Both the position numbers and the translations under genes were made by a program. 8,337 nucleotides of DNA, from assembly GCA_031279575.1 (NCBI GenBank), contig JAITIG010000139.1:1-8337 (forward strand), written 5' to 3'. Each line of letters starts with the position of its first letter. Position 1 is the first letter of the stretch. A model generated the notes under the pieces. The model ran no database searches. It was not told the DNA's origin and saw only the letters and a program-made list of their open reading frames with translations. The stretch comes from Bifidobacteriaceae bacterium (GTDB taxonomy: Bacteria; Actinomycetota; Actinomycetes; Actinomycetales; WQXJ01). Of the stretch, positions 1 through 5,430 are shown one piece after another.

Positions 1-177
1 ATCGCGGCCAAAAACCCCGCCATGGTCCGATCCGGGCGCCCGAACCCGCCCCGCGCCGCCGCGCCCCCCCCGCCGACCCGCGCAAACACCCACGCGCCGG
101 CCCGGCGCCCCCAACAAATCGGACCATCGCGGCCAAAACCCCCGCCATGGTCCGATCCGGGCGCCCGAACCCGCCCC
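1..177. repeat. Pair of 52-bp direct repeats, 125 bp apart
   Basis: Bases 1-52 and 126-177 match at 51 of 52 positions; the only difference is A at 14 against C at 139. The similarity stops abruptly after 177, and the bases between the copies are a different C-rich sequence. Each copy contains an ATG followed by an open frame, which gives rise to spurious open reading frames. The first copy probably begins left of the window, because the left arm of its palindrome is missing. I see no coding logic; this looks like a duplicated non-coding element. Confidence 0.9.
118..156. repeat. Imperfect palindrome inside the direct repeat
   Basis: ATCGGACCAT (118-127) is the exact reverse complement of ATGGTCCGAT (147-156). 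Inside it, after one C-C mismatch, GCGG (129-132) pairs with CCGC (142-145), leaving a 9-nt loop. That makes a 14-bp stem with one mismatch. The copy at the left edge shows the right arm (22-31) and all but the outermost left arm. There is no T-tract on either side, so a classical intrinsic terminator is unlikely. A REP-like element or protein-binding site is possible. Confidence 0.75.
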
Positions 178-249
178 AACCCCGCCGCGGCCCGGCGGCG
201 CGGCCCGCAGGCGGGCCACACGGCAAGGAGCGGCCTTGGGATTTCAGCC

Positions 250-276
250 GCCACCGGCCCCGCGGCTGGCGGTGGC
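250..276. other. Hairpin upstream of rpmG
   Basis: GCCACCG (250-256) pairs with CGGTGGC (270-276), and GCC (257-259) can pair with GGC (264-266) around a CCGC loop, leaving a three-base bulge. Such stems are easy to find in DNA this GC-rich, and there is no T-run. Apart from the repeats at the left edge, this hairpin and the promoter candidate near 361, I see nothing in the 423 bases before rpmG. Confidence 0.35.
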
Positions 277-360
277 CGGCAGACCAGCGGCGCAGACGGC
301 GCCATCGGGCGCCCGCTGCGCTTGGTAAACTCCCTGCGGCACCACTCGCCGCGGGGCAAC

Positions 361-387
361 GGAATACGGCCGCCCGCCCGGCGTGTT
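361..387 (+). promoter_or_regulatory. Candidate SigR/SigH-type promoter of rpmG
   Basis: GGAAT at 361-365 and GTT at 385-387 are separated by 19 bases. This resembles the -35 GGAAT and -10 GTT of the thiol-oxidative-stress sigma factors SigR (Streptomyces) and SigH (Mycobacterium). Transcription would begin near 395, giving a leader of roughly 30 nt that contains the ribosome binding site GAAGGA (412-417) before the ATG at 424. A housekeeping reading using TTGACG (386-391) lacks a fitting -10. The match is short and could be chance. Confidence 0.35.
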
Positions 388-423
388 GACGGGATAGACC
401 CAAGTACGGAAGAAGGAAACGCC

Positions 424-594
424 ATGGCCACCAAGACGGCTGACGTCCGCCCCAAGATCACCCTCGCCTGCACGGTGTGCAAAGAGCGCAACTACATCAC
501 CAAGAAGAACCGCCGCAACACCCCGGACCGCCTGACACTGTCCAAGTTCTGCCCCCGCTGCCGCCACCACACCGAGCACCGCGAGACCCGCTGA
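424..594 (+). CDS. rpmG: 50S ribosomal protein L33, zinc-binding (C+) form
   Basis: Encodes a 56-residue protein with the composition and length of bacterial L33, a small basic protein of the large ribosomal subunit near the tRNA exit site. Two CxxC pairs (CTVC near residues 17-20 and CPRC near 43-46) form the zinc ribbon of the C+ paralog, and the [14 protein letters not shown] segment is typical of the family. The ATG at 424 is preceded by GAAGGA (412-417) at suitable spacing. The frame stays open upstream to base 22, but that part is low-complexity and includes the repeat, so it is not coding. It lies 6 bases ahead of the HadA-like gene and likely shares its transcript. In actinobacteria, C+ ribosomal proteins are often paired with zinc-independent C- copies under Zur control; no C- copy is visible here. 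Confidence 0.97.
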   Translation: MATKTADVRPKITLACTVCKERNYITKKNRRNTPDRLTLSKFCPRCRHHTEHRETR

Positions 595-600
595 CCAGCG

Positions 601-1050
601 GTGCCGGTCGATCCGGCCTTGGCCGGCCGCGTCTACCCGCCCGCCGAGCCCTACCAAGTCGGCCGCGAGAAGCTGCGCGAATTCGCCGCCGCGGTCGGCG
701 CCGCGCACCCGGCCTGCTTTGACCCCGAGGCGGCGCGCGCCATGGGCTACCCCGACATTGTGGCCGCCCCCACCTTCGCCGCGGTGGTGGCCCAGCGCGC
801 CGAGGCCGCCTACATTGCCGACCCGTCCGCCGGGATCGACTTCTCCCGCCTGGTCCACGCCGCCGAGTCGGTCCAGTTGGACCGCCCCATAGTGGCCGGC
901 GACCTGCTCAGCGCCGCGCTGCGGGTGGTTTCGGTGCAACGCCGGGCCGGCCTGGCGTTGGTGACCACGCAAGTGGAGTTGCACGATGCCGTCCACCGGC
1001 CAGTTGCCCGCGTCACCTCCACTCTCGCGGTCAGAGAGGAATCCGAGTGA
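601..1050 (+). CDS. HadA-like MaoC N-terminal (FAS1-DH type) dehydratase subunit
   Basis: A 149-residue single hot-dog protein of the UPF0336/HadA type. Family landmarks are a segment around residues 35-60 reading roughly HPACFDPEAARAMGYPDI, followed by APTFA, and a RPIVAGDLL turn at 95-103. In mycobacteria HadA is the non-catalytic, substrate-binding partner of HadB in the (3R)-hydroxyacyl-ACP dehydratase of FAS-II. The same order rpmG-hadA-hadB near trpT-secE-nusG occurs there, which supports positional orthology. The organism need not make mycolic acids, so the physiological acyl substrate is open. The start is GTG 601, six bases after the rpmG stop and without a clear ribosome binding site, suggesting translational coupling. 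The stop overlaps the next start as GTGA (1047-1050), consistent with stoichiometric production of the two subunits. Confidence 0.88.
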   Translation: MPVDPALAGRVYPPAEPYQVGREKLREFAAAVGAAHPACFDPEAARAMGYPDIVAAPTFAAVVAQRAEAAYIADPSAGIDFSRLVHAAESVQLDRPIVAGDLLSAALRVVSVQRRAGLALVTTQVELHDAVHRPVARVTSTLAVREESE

Positions 1051-1931
1051 GCTTTGCCCCCCCGCCCGTCCCGCCGCCCCCGGACGGCTCGCCCGGCAAC
1101 CCGCCCGTCCCGCCGCCCCCGGACGGCTCGGCCGGCAACCCGCCCGCCCTGCGGCCCCCCGACAGTTCGGCCGGCAACCCGCCCGCGCCCGCCCCGCCGC
1201 CCCCAACCGGCTCGGCCGCCAAACCGCCCGCGCCCGGTCTGGCCGCCAAACCGCTCCCCGCCCGCGCTGGCTCTCCGACTGGCCAACTCCGTCCCGCCGG
1301 GTCAATCCCGGAAGGCCGCGAGGATGCGGTCGCCCGGCCAACCGAGCCGCCGCCCGCCGAGGGCGCTGGCCCTGCGGCGACTGCGCAAGGCCGCGAGGAT
1401 GCGGCCGACGCGGGTGGTGGTCCGGTCGCGCCGGGGGCGGCCGGTGCGGGTGGTGGGGAGGCGGCCGGTGCGGGTGGTGGTCCGGTCGCGCCGGGGGCGG
1501 CATCGTCCATCGGCGCTGGCCCTGGCGCTGGCGAGGGGGCGGGGATCGGGCCGATTGAGATCTTGCTGACGCGGGCTGACTTAGTGCGATACGCGGGCGC
1601 CTCCGGCGACTTCAACCCGATCCACTGGTCGGATTCCGCCGCCCGCGCAGCTGGCCTGCCAGGCGTCATCGCCCACGGCATGGCGACTATGGGCCGCGCT
1701 GGCGCGGCGCTGGCGGACTGGGCGGGCGACCCGGGCGCCGTGCTGGACTACTCGGTGCGGTTCGCCCGCCCGGTCCCGGTGCCGGAGGCGGGCGGGGCGC
1801 GCCTGGTGGTCTCCGGCCAGGTCGCCGCCGTGGCCGAGGGCGTCGCCACCGTCAACCTGGCGGTCACCCTGGCCGGCGCCCGCGTGCTCGGCAAAGCCCA
1901 AGCCCGAGTCCGCCTCGCGCCGGGTGGTTAA
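1047..1931 (+). CDS. HadB-like MaoC dehydratase with long Pro/Gly/Ala N-terminal extension
   Basis: A 294-residue protein in two parts. Residues from about 167 to 294 form a complete HadB-like hot-dog domain: LTRADLVRYAGASGDFNPIHW carries the catalytic Asp188 and His193, followed by AHGMATMG (209-216) and a VRFARPVPVP strand (237-246). This is the catalytic half of an (R)-specific hydroxyacyl dehydratase and is expected to pair with the protein encoded just upstream. Residues 1 to about 166 are a low-complexity extension, rich first in Pro then in Gly/Ala, that typical HadB proteins of about 140 residues lack. It contains 13-residue tandem repeats and polyproline runs next to the start codon. 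Start GTG 1047 is preceded by AGAGGA (1035-1040) and overlaps the upstream stop. I see no credible start with a ribosome binding site directly before the hot-dog domain, so the extension is probably translated. Confidence 0.88.
   Translation: MSFAPPPVPPPPDGSPGNPPVPPPPDGSAGNPPALRPPDSSAGNPPAPAPPPPTGSAAKPPAPGLAAKPLPARAGSPTGQLRPAGSIPEGREDAVARPTEPPPAEGAGPAATAQGREDAADAGGGPVAPGAAGAGGGEAAGAGGGPVAPGAASSIGAGPGAGEGAGIGPIEILLTRADLVRYAGASGDFNPIHWSDSAARAAGLPGVIAHGMATMGRAGAALADWAGDPGAVLDYSVRFARPVPVPEAGGARLVVSGQVAAVAEGVATVNLAVTLAGARVLGKAQARVRLAPGG
1062..1178 (+). repeat. 39-bp tandem repeat in the HadB-like gene
   Basis: Three 39-bp units occupy 1062-1100, 1101-1139 and 1140-1178; a diverged, longer fourth follows to about 1223. 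Units 1 and 2 are nearly identical (Pro-rich then DGSPGN or DGSAGN). Unit 3 has several substitutions but keeps the period. Because 39 is a multiple of three, the frame is kept and each unit encodes 13 residues. Confidence 0.9.
1410..1501 (+). repeat. Exact 32-bp direct repeat in the HadB-like gene
   Basis: A 32-bp sequence at 1410-1441 recurs exactly at 1470-1501, 60 bp apart and so in frame. It encodes AGGGPVAPGAA twice, with a related AGAGGGEAAGA between. A separate 18-bp repeat lies just upstream at 1312-1329 and 1387-1404, encoding GREDA twice and also in frame. Both belong to the low-complexity extension of the HadB-like protein. Confidence 0.85.
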
Positions 1932-1955
1932 TTCCCGATCCGCCGATCTGCCCCG

Positions 1956-2276
1956 TCATTTTGGCGCAGTCTTGGCGTCGATCCGGTCATCTGGATCCAG
2001 ATCCGCTGCGGCCGCTCGAGGTTTCCCGCGGTTTCGCGCGAGCTTGCCGGGGCCCTTGTCCGCCGAATCCGCCGCCAACCGCCGCAGCTCCCGGCTGACG
2101 GTAGCCGGACTGCGGCCCAACTCCCCGGCAATCCACCGCGCCGACCGGCCTTGGTCATGGTACTTCTCGATCCGGATCCTCATCTCCAGGCTCAAGCGCT
2201 TGCAATGTCGTGCCAAGGAAGCGCAACCCCTCTCAGGCCGTGATGTGAACAACCACAACCTACCGAGGTGTTGCAC
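1956..2276 (-). pseudogene. Truncated IS30-family transposase fragment
   Basis: The minus-strand frame encodes up to 106 residues. The middle, RLSLEMRIRIEKYHDQG followed by WIAGELGRSPATVSRELRR, matches the N-terminal helix-turn-helix (HTH_38) of IS30-family transposases. A full IS30 transposase is about 300-400 residues with a DDE integrase core. Here the frame stops about 50 residues after the helix-turn-helix and the HadB-like gene ends 24 bases beyond, so the catalytic part is absent. The nominal GTG at 2276 is arbitrary; the real start may lie further in. The surrounding 2150-2300 is clearly less GC-rich than its neighbours, which fits acquired DNA. The stretch near 2265-2295 may be an element end, but I cannot find a matching inverted copy on the other side. 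A small stand-alone regulator is a less likely alternative. Confidence 0.6.
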
Positions 2277-3818
2277 TTCCGTTTAGAAACCGGGGAGCGA
2301 CCCGCCGGCGGGCGGGAAGCTAATCTGGAGGGCGTGGGGGAAAAAGCGCGGCTAGGGCTGGCCTCGGCCTGGGAGCCGCCCAGGCAGGCGGCGGGCGCGG
2401 CTGGGGCTGGCCAGCCGCCGGCTCCGCCGCCGCTGTCCCAACTGACCACCTTGCGGGTGGGGGGCCGGCCTGGCCGCCTGGTTGATTGCCTCACAGAAGG
2501 GCAACTGATCCAGGCTGTGGCGCAGGCGGATGCCGCCGGCCGCCGTTTGCTGGTGCTCGGCGGCGGGTCAAACCTGGTGGCGGGCGAGCAGCTAGGCGAT
2601 TTGGTGGTGGTCCGCGACCGCCGTTCAGGAGTCGCGGCCGATCTCCAAGGCCCGCTGGCGCGGGTGAGGGCCCAGGCGGGCGCGGCCTGGGACGCCTTGG
2701 TCGCCTGGACGTTGGAGCGGGGTTGGGCGGCGTTGGCGCCGCTTTCGGGGATTCCCGGGTCGGTCGGGGCGCTGCCGGTCCAAAATGTCGGCGCCTACGG
2801 CGCCGCCGCCAGCGATGTGGTCGAGTTGGTCAGGGCCTATGACCGGGCGTCGGGCCAGGTGGTGGAGTTGCGGGCGGACGACTTGGCCTTCGGCTACCGC
2901 GACTCGGCGTTGAAGCGCTCGGTCGCGGCCTACGGTGGGATCACACCCCGCTGGGTAGTGCTGGACGTGGTGTTCGCCCTGCCGGCGGGCGCGGGCGAGG
3001 TTCCCGCCAGCGTCCCTCCCACCGGCCCGGGGCCAAGTTCGCGCTGCCCGGAGGCGCCCGATGCGGACCGGTCGAAGGCCGCGTCCCCGCCAGCCCAGCC
3101 GCAGCCCGCCACCCAGCCCCGGCTTAGCGCCGATGCCGTCTCCCCAAGCCAGCCCCGCCCGCAGCCCGCCGATGCCGTCTCCGCCAGCCAGCCCCGCCCG
3201 CGGGCCGCCGATGCCGTCTCCCCAAGCCAGCCCCGCCCGCCGCTCGCCGATGCCGTCTCCGCCAGCCAGCCCCGCCCGCCGGCCGCCGCTGCCGCCTCGC
3301 CAAGCCAGCCCCGCCCGCAGGTCGCCGCTGCCGACTGCGCCGGCGTTGAAGTGCGCTACGCCCAACTGGCTGAGGTCTTGGGCGTGCCGCTGGGGGCGTG
3401 GGCCCCGGGCTGGGCCGTGCGCCAAGCGGTCTTGGGCATCCGCCGCCGCAAGGGCATGGTGCTGGACGCGGCAGACCACGACACTTGGTCGGCGGGTTCC
3501 TATTTCACCAACCCAGTTGTGCCGCCCGAGGTGGCGGCGGCCTTGCCGCCCGAGGCCCCCCGCTTCCCCGCTGAGGGCGCAGCGCCCGGATGGGTCAAGA
3601 CCTCGGCGGCCTGGCTGATGACGCAGGCCGGGGTGGAGCGCGGCTTCGCCTTGACCCCGGCGGCGCGGGCGGCGACATCGTCCAAGCATGTGCTGGCGCT
3701 GACCAACCGCGGCGGCGCGACCGCGGCCGAGGTGCTGGCGCTGGAAGCCTGGATTGCGCAGCGGGTGCGCGGCCGCTTCGGGGTCGAGCTGACCCGCGAG
3801 CCCGTGCTGGTGGACTGA
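2268..3818 (+). CDS. murB: UDP-N-acetylenolpyruvoylglucosamine reductase with a repeat-rich insertion
   Basis: MurB reduces UDP-GlcNAc-enolpyruvate to UDP-MurNAc with NADPH and FAD in the cytoplasm, the second committed step of peptidoglycan synthesis. FAD-domain motifs are present in order: TTLRVGG (60-66), VLGGGSNLV (96-104), SGIPGSVGALPVQNVGAYG (160-178) and FGYRDSALK (208-216). The C-terminal half has KGMVLD (395-400), SAGSYFTNPVV (408-418) with the proton-donor Ser411, and TREPVLV ending with the expected Glu511. The protein has 516 residues, against roughly 300-370 for the family. About 115 residues (243-357) are a Pro/Ala/Ser/Gln-rich insertion between the FAD and C-terminal domains, containing 13-residue repeats. 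The first 55 residues are non-conserved. Candidate starts are GTG 2268, TTG 2271 and GTG 2334; none has a well-spaced ribosome binding site (GGAGGG at 2327-2332 is only one base from 2334). All catalytic motifs are intact, so the enzyme is probably functional. Confidence 0.93.
   Translation: MLHFRLETGERPAGGREANLEGVGEKARLGLASAWEPPRQAAGAAGAGQPPAPPPLSQLTTLRVGGRPGRLVDCLTEGQLIQAVAQADAAGRRLLVLGGGSNLVAGEQLGDLVVVRDRRSGVAADLQGPLARVRAQAGAAWDALVAWTLERGWAALAPLSGIPGSVGALPVQNVGAYGAAASDVVELVRAYDRASGQVVELRADDLAFGYRDSALKRSVAAYGGITPRWVVLDVVFALPAGAGEVPASVPPTGPGPSSRCPEAPDADRSKAASPPAQPQPATQPRLSADAVSPSQPRPQPADAVSASQPRPRAADAVSPSQPRPPLADAVSASQPRPPAAAAASPSQPRPQVAAADCAGVEVRYAQLAEVLGVPLGAWAPGWAVRQAVLGIRRRKGMVLDAADHDTWSAGSYFTNPVVPPEVAAALPPEAPRFPAEGAAPGWVKTSAAWLMTQAGVERGFALTPAARAATSSKHVLALTNRGGATAAEVLALEAWIAQRVRGRFGVELTREPVLVD
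3129..3323 (+). repeat. 39-bp tandem repeat inside murB, five units
   Basis: Units lie at 3129-3167, 3168-3206, 3207-3245, 3246-3284 and 3285-3323, with a partial sixth after 3324. Each encodes 13 residues of the form ADAVSxSQPRPxx. Units 1, 3 and 5 read SPSQ where units 2 and 4 read SASQ, so a 78-bp two-unit block has probably duplicated. The last unit is the most diverged (AAAAS). The frame is preserved throughout. Confidence 0.95.
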
Positions 3819-3835
3819 AGCGCAGGCGCCAGCCG

Positions 3836-3851
3836 GCGCGGCCAGCCGCGC
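3836..3851. terminator. Possible hairpin terminator between murB and add
   Basis: GCGCGG (3836-3841) pairs with CCGCGC (3846-3851) around a CCAG loop, 17 bases after the murB stop and about 100 bases past the add stop on the other strand. No T-tract follows on either strand, so it is at best an imperfect terminator for the convergent murB and add transcripts. I see nothing else of note in 3819-3952. Confidence 0.3.
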
Positions 3852-3952
3852 GATAGCTGCCCCTGGGCCGGGACGGGCGGCGCAGCCGGTTCAAGCCCGC
3901 TCCCCCGGCGCGGGCCGCTTGGCCGACTGGCCAGGCCGGCGGCGCAGCGGGC

Positions 3953-4984
3953 TCAGGGGCCGGGCGCGGGGGCGGCCAGCCACTGGTCGATGCCGCGCTC
4001 CAGGCGCCGCTTTGAGGCGGCCGAGGCCCGCGAGGCCAAGACCGAGGCCCGGGCCAGGCCAGCCAACTCGGGGTCGGTGAAGCCGTGGACCTGGCGCAGC
4101 GCGCGGTACTGGTCCACCAACCGCGAGCCGAAGATCAGCGGGTCGTCCGCAGCCAGCGCGATCTGGGCCCCGGCCCGCGCGATCGCCCGCACCGGGACCG
4201 CGGCGGCGTCCGGGTAGACCCCCAGGGCCACATTGGACAGCGGGCACAGCTCGAAGGCGACCCCCGAGTCGACCAGCCGCGCCAGCACCGCCGGGTCCTC
4301 CGCCGCGCGCACCCCGTGCCCAATCCGGTCCGGGCGCAGCAGCCGCGCCACCTCGGCGGCGTGCTGGGCCCCGAGCAGTTCCCCGCCGTGCGGCAGGCTG
4401 GCCAGCCCGGCCGCCCGCGCGATCCGAAAGGCCGGGGCGAACTCGGCCGTCTCGCCGCGGCGCTCGTCGTTGGACAAGCCGAAGCCGACCACTTGGCCGG
4501 GTCCCTGGCCGGCGTGGCGGGCGGCCAGCCGCGCCAGCGTCCGGGCCTCCAGCGGGTGGCGCAAGCGCGAGGCCGCCACCACAATGCCGACTTCGACCCC
4601 GCTGGCGGCGCTGGCGGCGGCCGCCTCGTCCAGCACAATCTCCAACGCCGGGGTGATGCCGCCGACATGCGGCCCGTAGGTGGTCGGGTCGATCTGCAGC
4701 TCCAACCGGCCGGAGCCCTCGGCGGCGTCGTCCTGGGCGGCTTCCCGCACCACCCGGCGCAGCGCGTCTTCGCTGGTCAGAACGCTGCGCGCGGCGTCGT
4801 AGAGCCGTTGGAAGCGGAACCAGCCGCGCTGGTCGGCGCTCAGGGCGACAGCCCGGTGCTCGGTCAGCCCGCGCGGCAGGCGGATGCCCCGCCGGGCCGC
4901 CAAGGCGGTCACAGTCGCCAGCCGCATAGACCCGGTGAAGTGCAAATGCAGATGGGCTTTTGGCAAGGCGGCAAGGTCACGCAC
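3953..4984 (-). CDS. add: Adenosine deaminase
   Basis: A 343-residue member of the metallo-dependent adenosine/AMP deaminase family, which hydrolyses adenosine (and deoxyadenosine) to inosine in purine salvage. The active-site set is complete: HLH with zinc ligands His13 and His15 in a KAHLHLHFTGS motif, PHGGE with His199 and catalytic Glu202, GHG with His223, and ADDP with Asp280 (zinc) and Asp281. SNDER (171-175) and FELCPLSN (244-251) are also typical. HFTG in place of the classical HLDG is the form I associate with actinobacterial homologs. The frame is open upstream to 5200, but the GTG at 4984-4982 has a GGAGG site at ideal spacing, and the family N-terminus begins right there. The gene is downstream of aspC on the same strand, separated by 446 bp with a strong terminator. 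It is convergent with murB. Confidence 0.93.
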   Translation of the reverse strand: MRDLAALPKAHLHLHFTGSMRLATVTALAARRGIRLPRGLTEHRAVALSADQRGWFRFQRLYDAARSVLTSEDALRRVVREAAQDDAAEGSGRLELQIDPTTYGPHVGGITPALEIVLDEAAAASAASGVEVGIVVAASRLRHPLEARTLARLAARHAGQGPGQVVGFGLSNDERRGETAEFAPAFRIARAAGLASLPHGGELLGAQHAAEVARLLRPDRIGHGVRAAEDPAVLARLVDSGVAFELCPLSNVALGVYPDAAAVPVRAIARAGAQIALAADDPLIFGSRLVDQYRALRQVHGFTDPELAGLARASVLASRASAASKRRLERGIDQWLAAPAPGP

Positions 4985-4990
4985 AGCCTG

Positions 4991-4995
4991 CCTCC
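4991..4995 (-). promoter_or_regulatory. Ribosome binding site fixing the add start
   Basis: On the minus strand GGAGG occupies 4995-4991, followed by six bases and the GTG start at 4984-4982. This perfect Shine-Dalgarno sequence decides in favour of the 343-residue protein over the longer open frame that begins at 5200. Confidence 0.85.
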
Positions 4996-5084
4996 GCCCG
5001 CCGGAGCGGCCGCCGCCGCCTTGAAACCAGTTGGCCAGGCCCAGGCCGCCGCCGGTGGGCTGGGGCCGCCGAGGTGTTTGGCTG

Positions 5085-5133
5085 AAACAAAAAGTGGGCC
5101 GGGAGGCGCCTCCCCCGTGGTACCTCCCGGCCC
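5085..5133 (-). terminator. Rho-independent terminator between aspC and add
   Basis: On the minus strand GGGCCGGGAGG (5133-5123) and its exact complement CCTCCCGGCCC (5106-5096) form an 11-bp GC-rich stem with a 16-nt loop. It is followed by AC, five T's (5093-5089), G and three more T's. This is a textbook intrinsic terminator for leftward transcription. A second GGGAGG (5114-5109) in the loop could form a shorter competing hairpin with the same 3' arm. It lies about 100 bases before the add start and about 300 bases after the aspC stop, so it may end the aspC transcript, end a small RNA, or attenuate add. Confidence 0.8.
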
Positions 5134-5218
5134 CTCGGGATACCCCAATCCCGAGTGGTAGGCCGCCAAACCTGCGGTGTCGGCAGGTGGCCGGCCTCAC
5201 CGCTATCCAATGGAGCGG
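5134..5218 (-). promoter_or_regulatory. Run of three hairpins upstream of the aspC-add terminator
   Basis: Reading leftward, three stems precede the terminator in close succession. First is CCGCT/AGCGG (5218-5214 with 5204-5200, 9-nt loop). Second is a 13-bp stem with two small bulges (5196-5193, 5191-5189 and 5188-5183 with 5175-5170, 5167-5165 and 5164-5161, 7-nt loop). Third is CTCGGGA/TCCCGAG (5155-5149 with 5140-5134, 8-nt loop). Together with the terminator they form a compact structured RNA of about 130 nt. The bases just upstream (5219-5280) are less GC-rich and contain TATATA, which could be part of a promoter, although I cannot define convincing -35 and -10 boxes. No known riboswitch consensus is recognised. 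Confidence 0.5.
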
Positions 5219-5288
5219 CTATATAAGTAGAACTGCTGGGTTCGAGAATAGCAAGGCCAGAGCCAACCGTCTCACATCCTGGACGCAA

Positions 5289-5308
5289 GGGGCCGGCCGG
5301 CCGGCCCC
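5289..5308. repeat. 20-bp perfect palindrome in the aspC-add gap
   Basis: GGGGCCGG-CCGG-CCGGCCCC is its own reverse complement and can fold as an 8-bp stem with a 4-nt loop. Its right part, CCGGCCCCGCC (5301-5311), also pairs exactly with GGCGGGGCCGG at 5389-5399, so two mutually exclusive structures are possible in the aspC 3' region. A short hairpin at 5418-5431 touches the aspC stop codon. GC-only palindromes arise readily in this base composition. Confidence 0.6.
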
Positions 5309-5430
5309 GCCAAGCCCATTCCAAACCCGTCCGGCGCCCGCCCAACCCGGGCCGGCCCCCGGCGCAACCGCATTTCGCTGAACTGCCAGGCGGGGCCGGG
5401 GGACCCAAAGCAGGCGCGGGCGGCACCGCC

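Noticed and set aside
22..423. In-frame N-terminal extension of L33 from base 22
   Set aside because: L33 is always about 50-56 residues, the extension is low-complexity and begins inside the direct repeat, and ATG 424 has a proper ribosome binding site.
244..1503. 419-codon open frame on the minus strand across rpmG, the HadA-like gene and the HadB extension
   Set aside because: It is antisense to genes with clear family motifs. Its product is repetitive His/Pro/Arg/Gly-rich sequence typical of GC-rich shadow frames, with no recognisable domain.
1990..2020. Cluster of BamHI, NotI and XhoI sites with a TCTGGATCCAGA palindrome, resembling a cloning polylinker
   Set aside because: The reading frame of the IS30 fragment continues through it, no other vector sequence is present, and such sites are common in GC-rich DNA.
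5110..5130. T-box-like sequence (GGTACCACGG on the minus strand) in the terminator loop
   Set aside because: It resembles the T-box antiterminator core, but the U that pairs with the tRNA CCA end is A here. No specifier stem or AGUA element is visible, and the downstream gene is adenosine deaminase rather than an amino-acid gene.
4085..5161. 358-codon plus-strand open frame opposite add
   Set aside because: It lies opposite a complete adenosine deaminase with all active-site residues and has no recognisable domain; GC-rich DNA has few stops in such frames.
4985..5200. Longer adenosine deaminase starting at 5200
   Set aside because: It would read through the terminator hairpin and its T-tract, the added residues are not conserved, and GTG 4984 has a perfect ribosome binding site.
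5236..5245. tRNA T-loop-like TGGGTTCGAG, also found in trpT, suggesting a tRNA fragment or att site
   Set aside because: The flanks do not pair into a T stem, the identity with trpT is limited to about ten bases, and no integrase is near.
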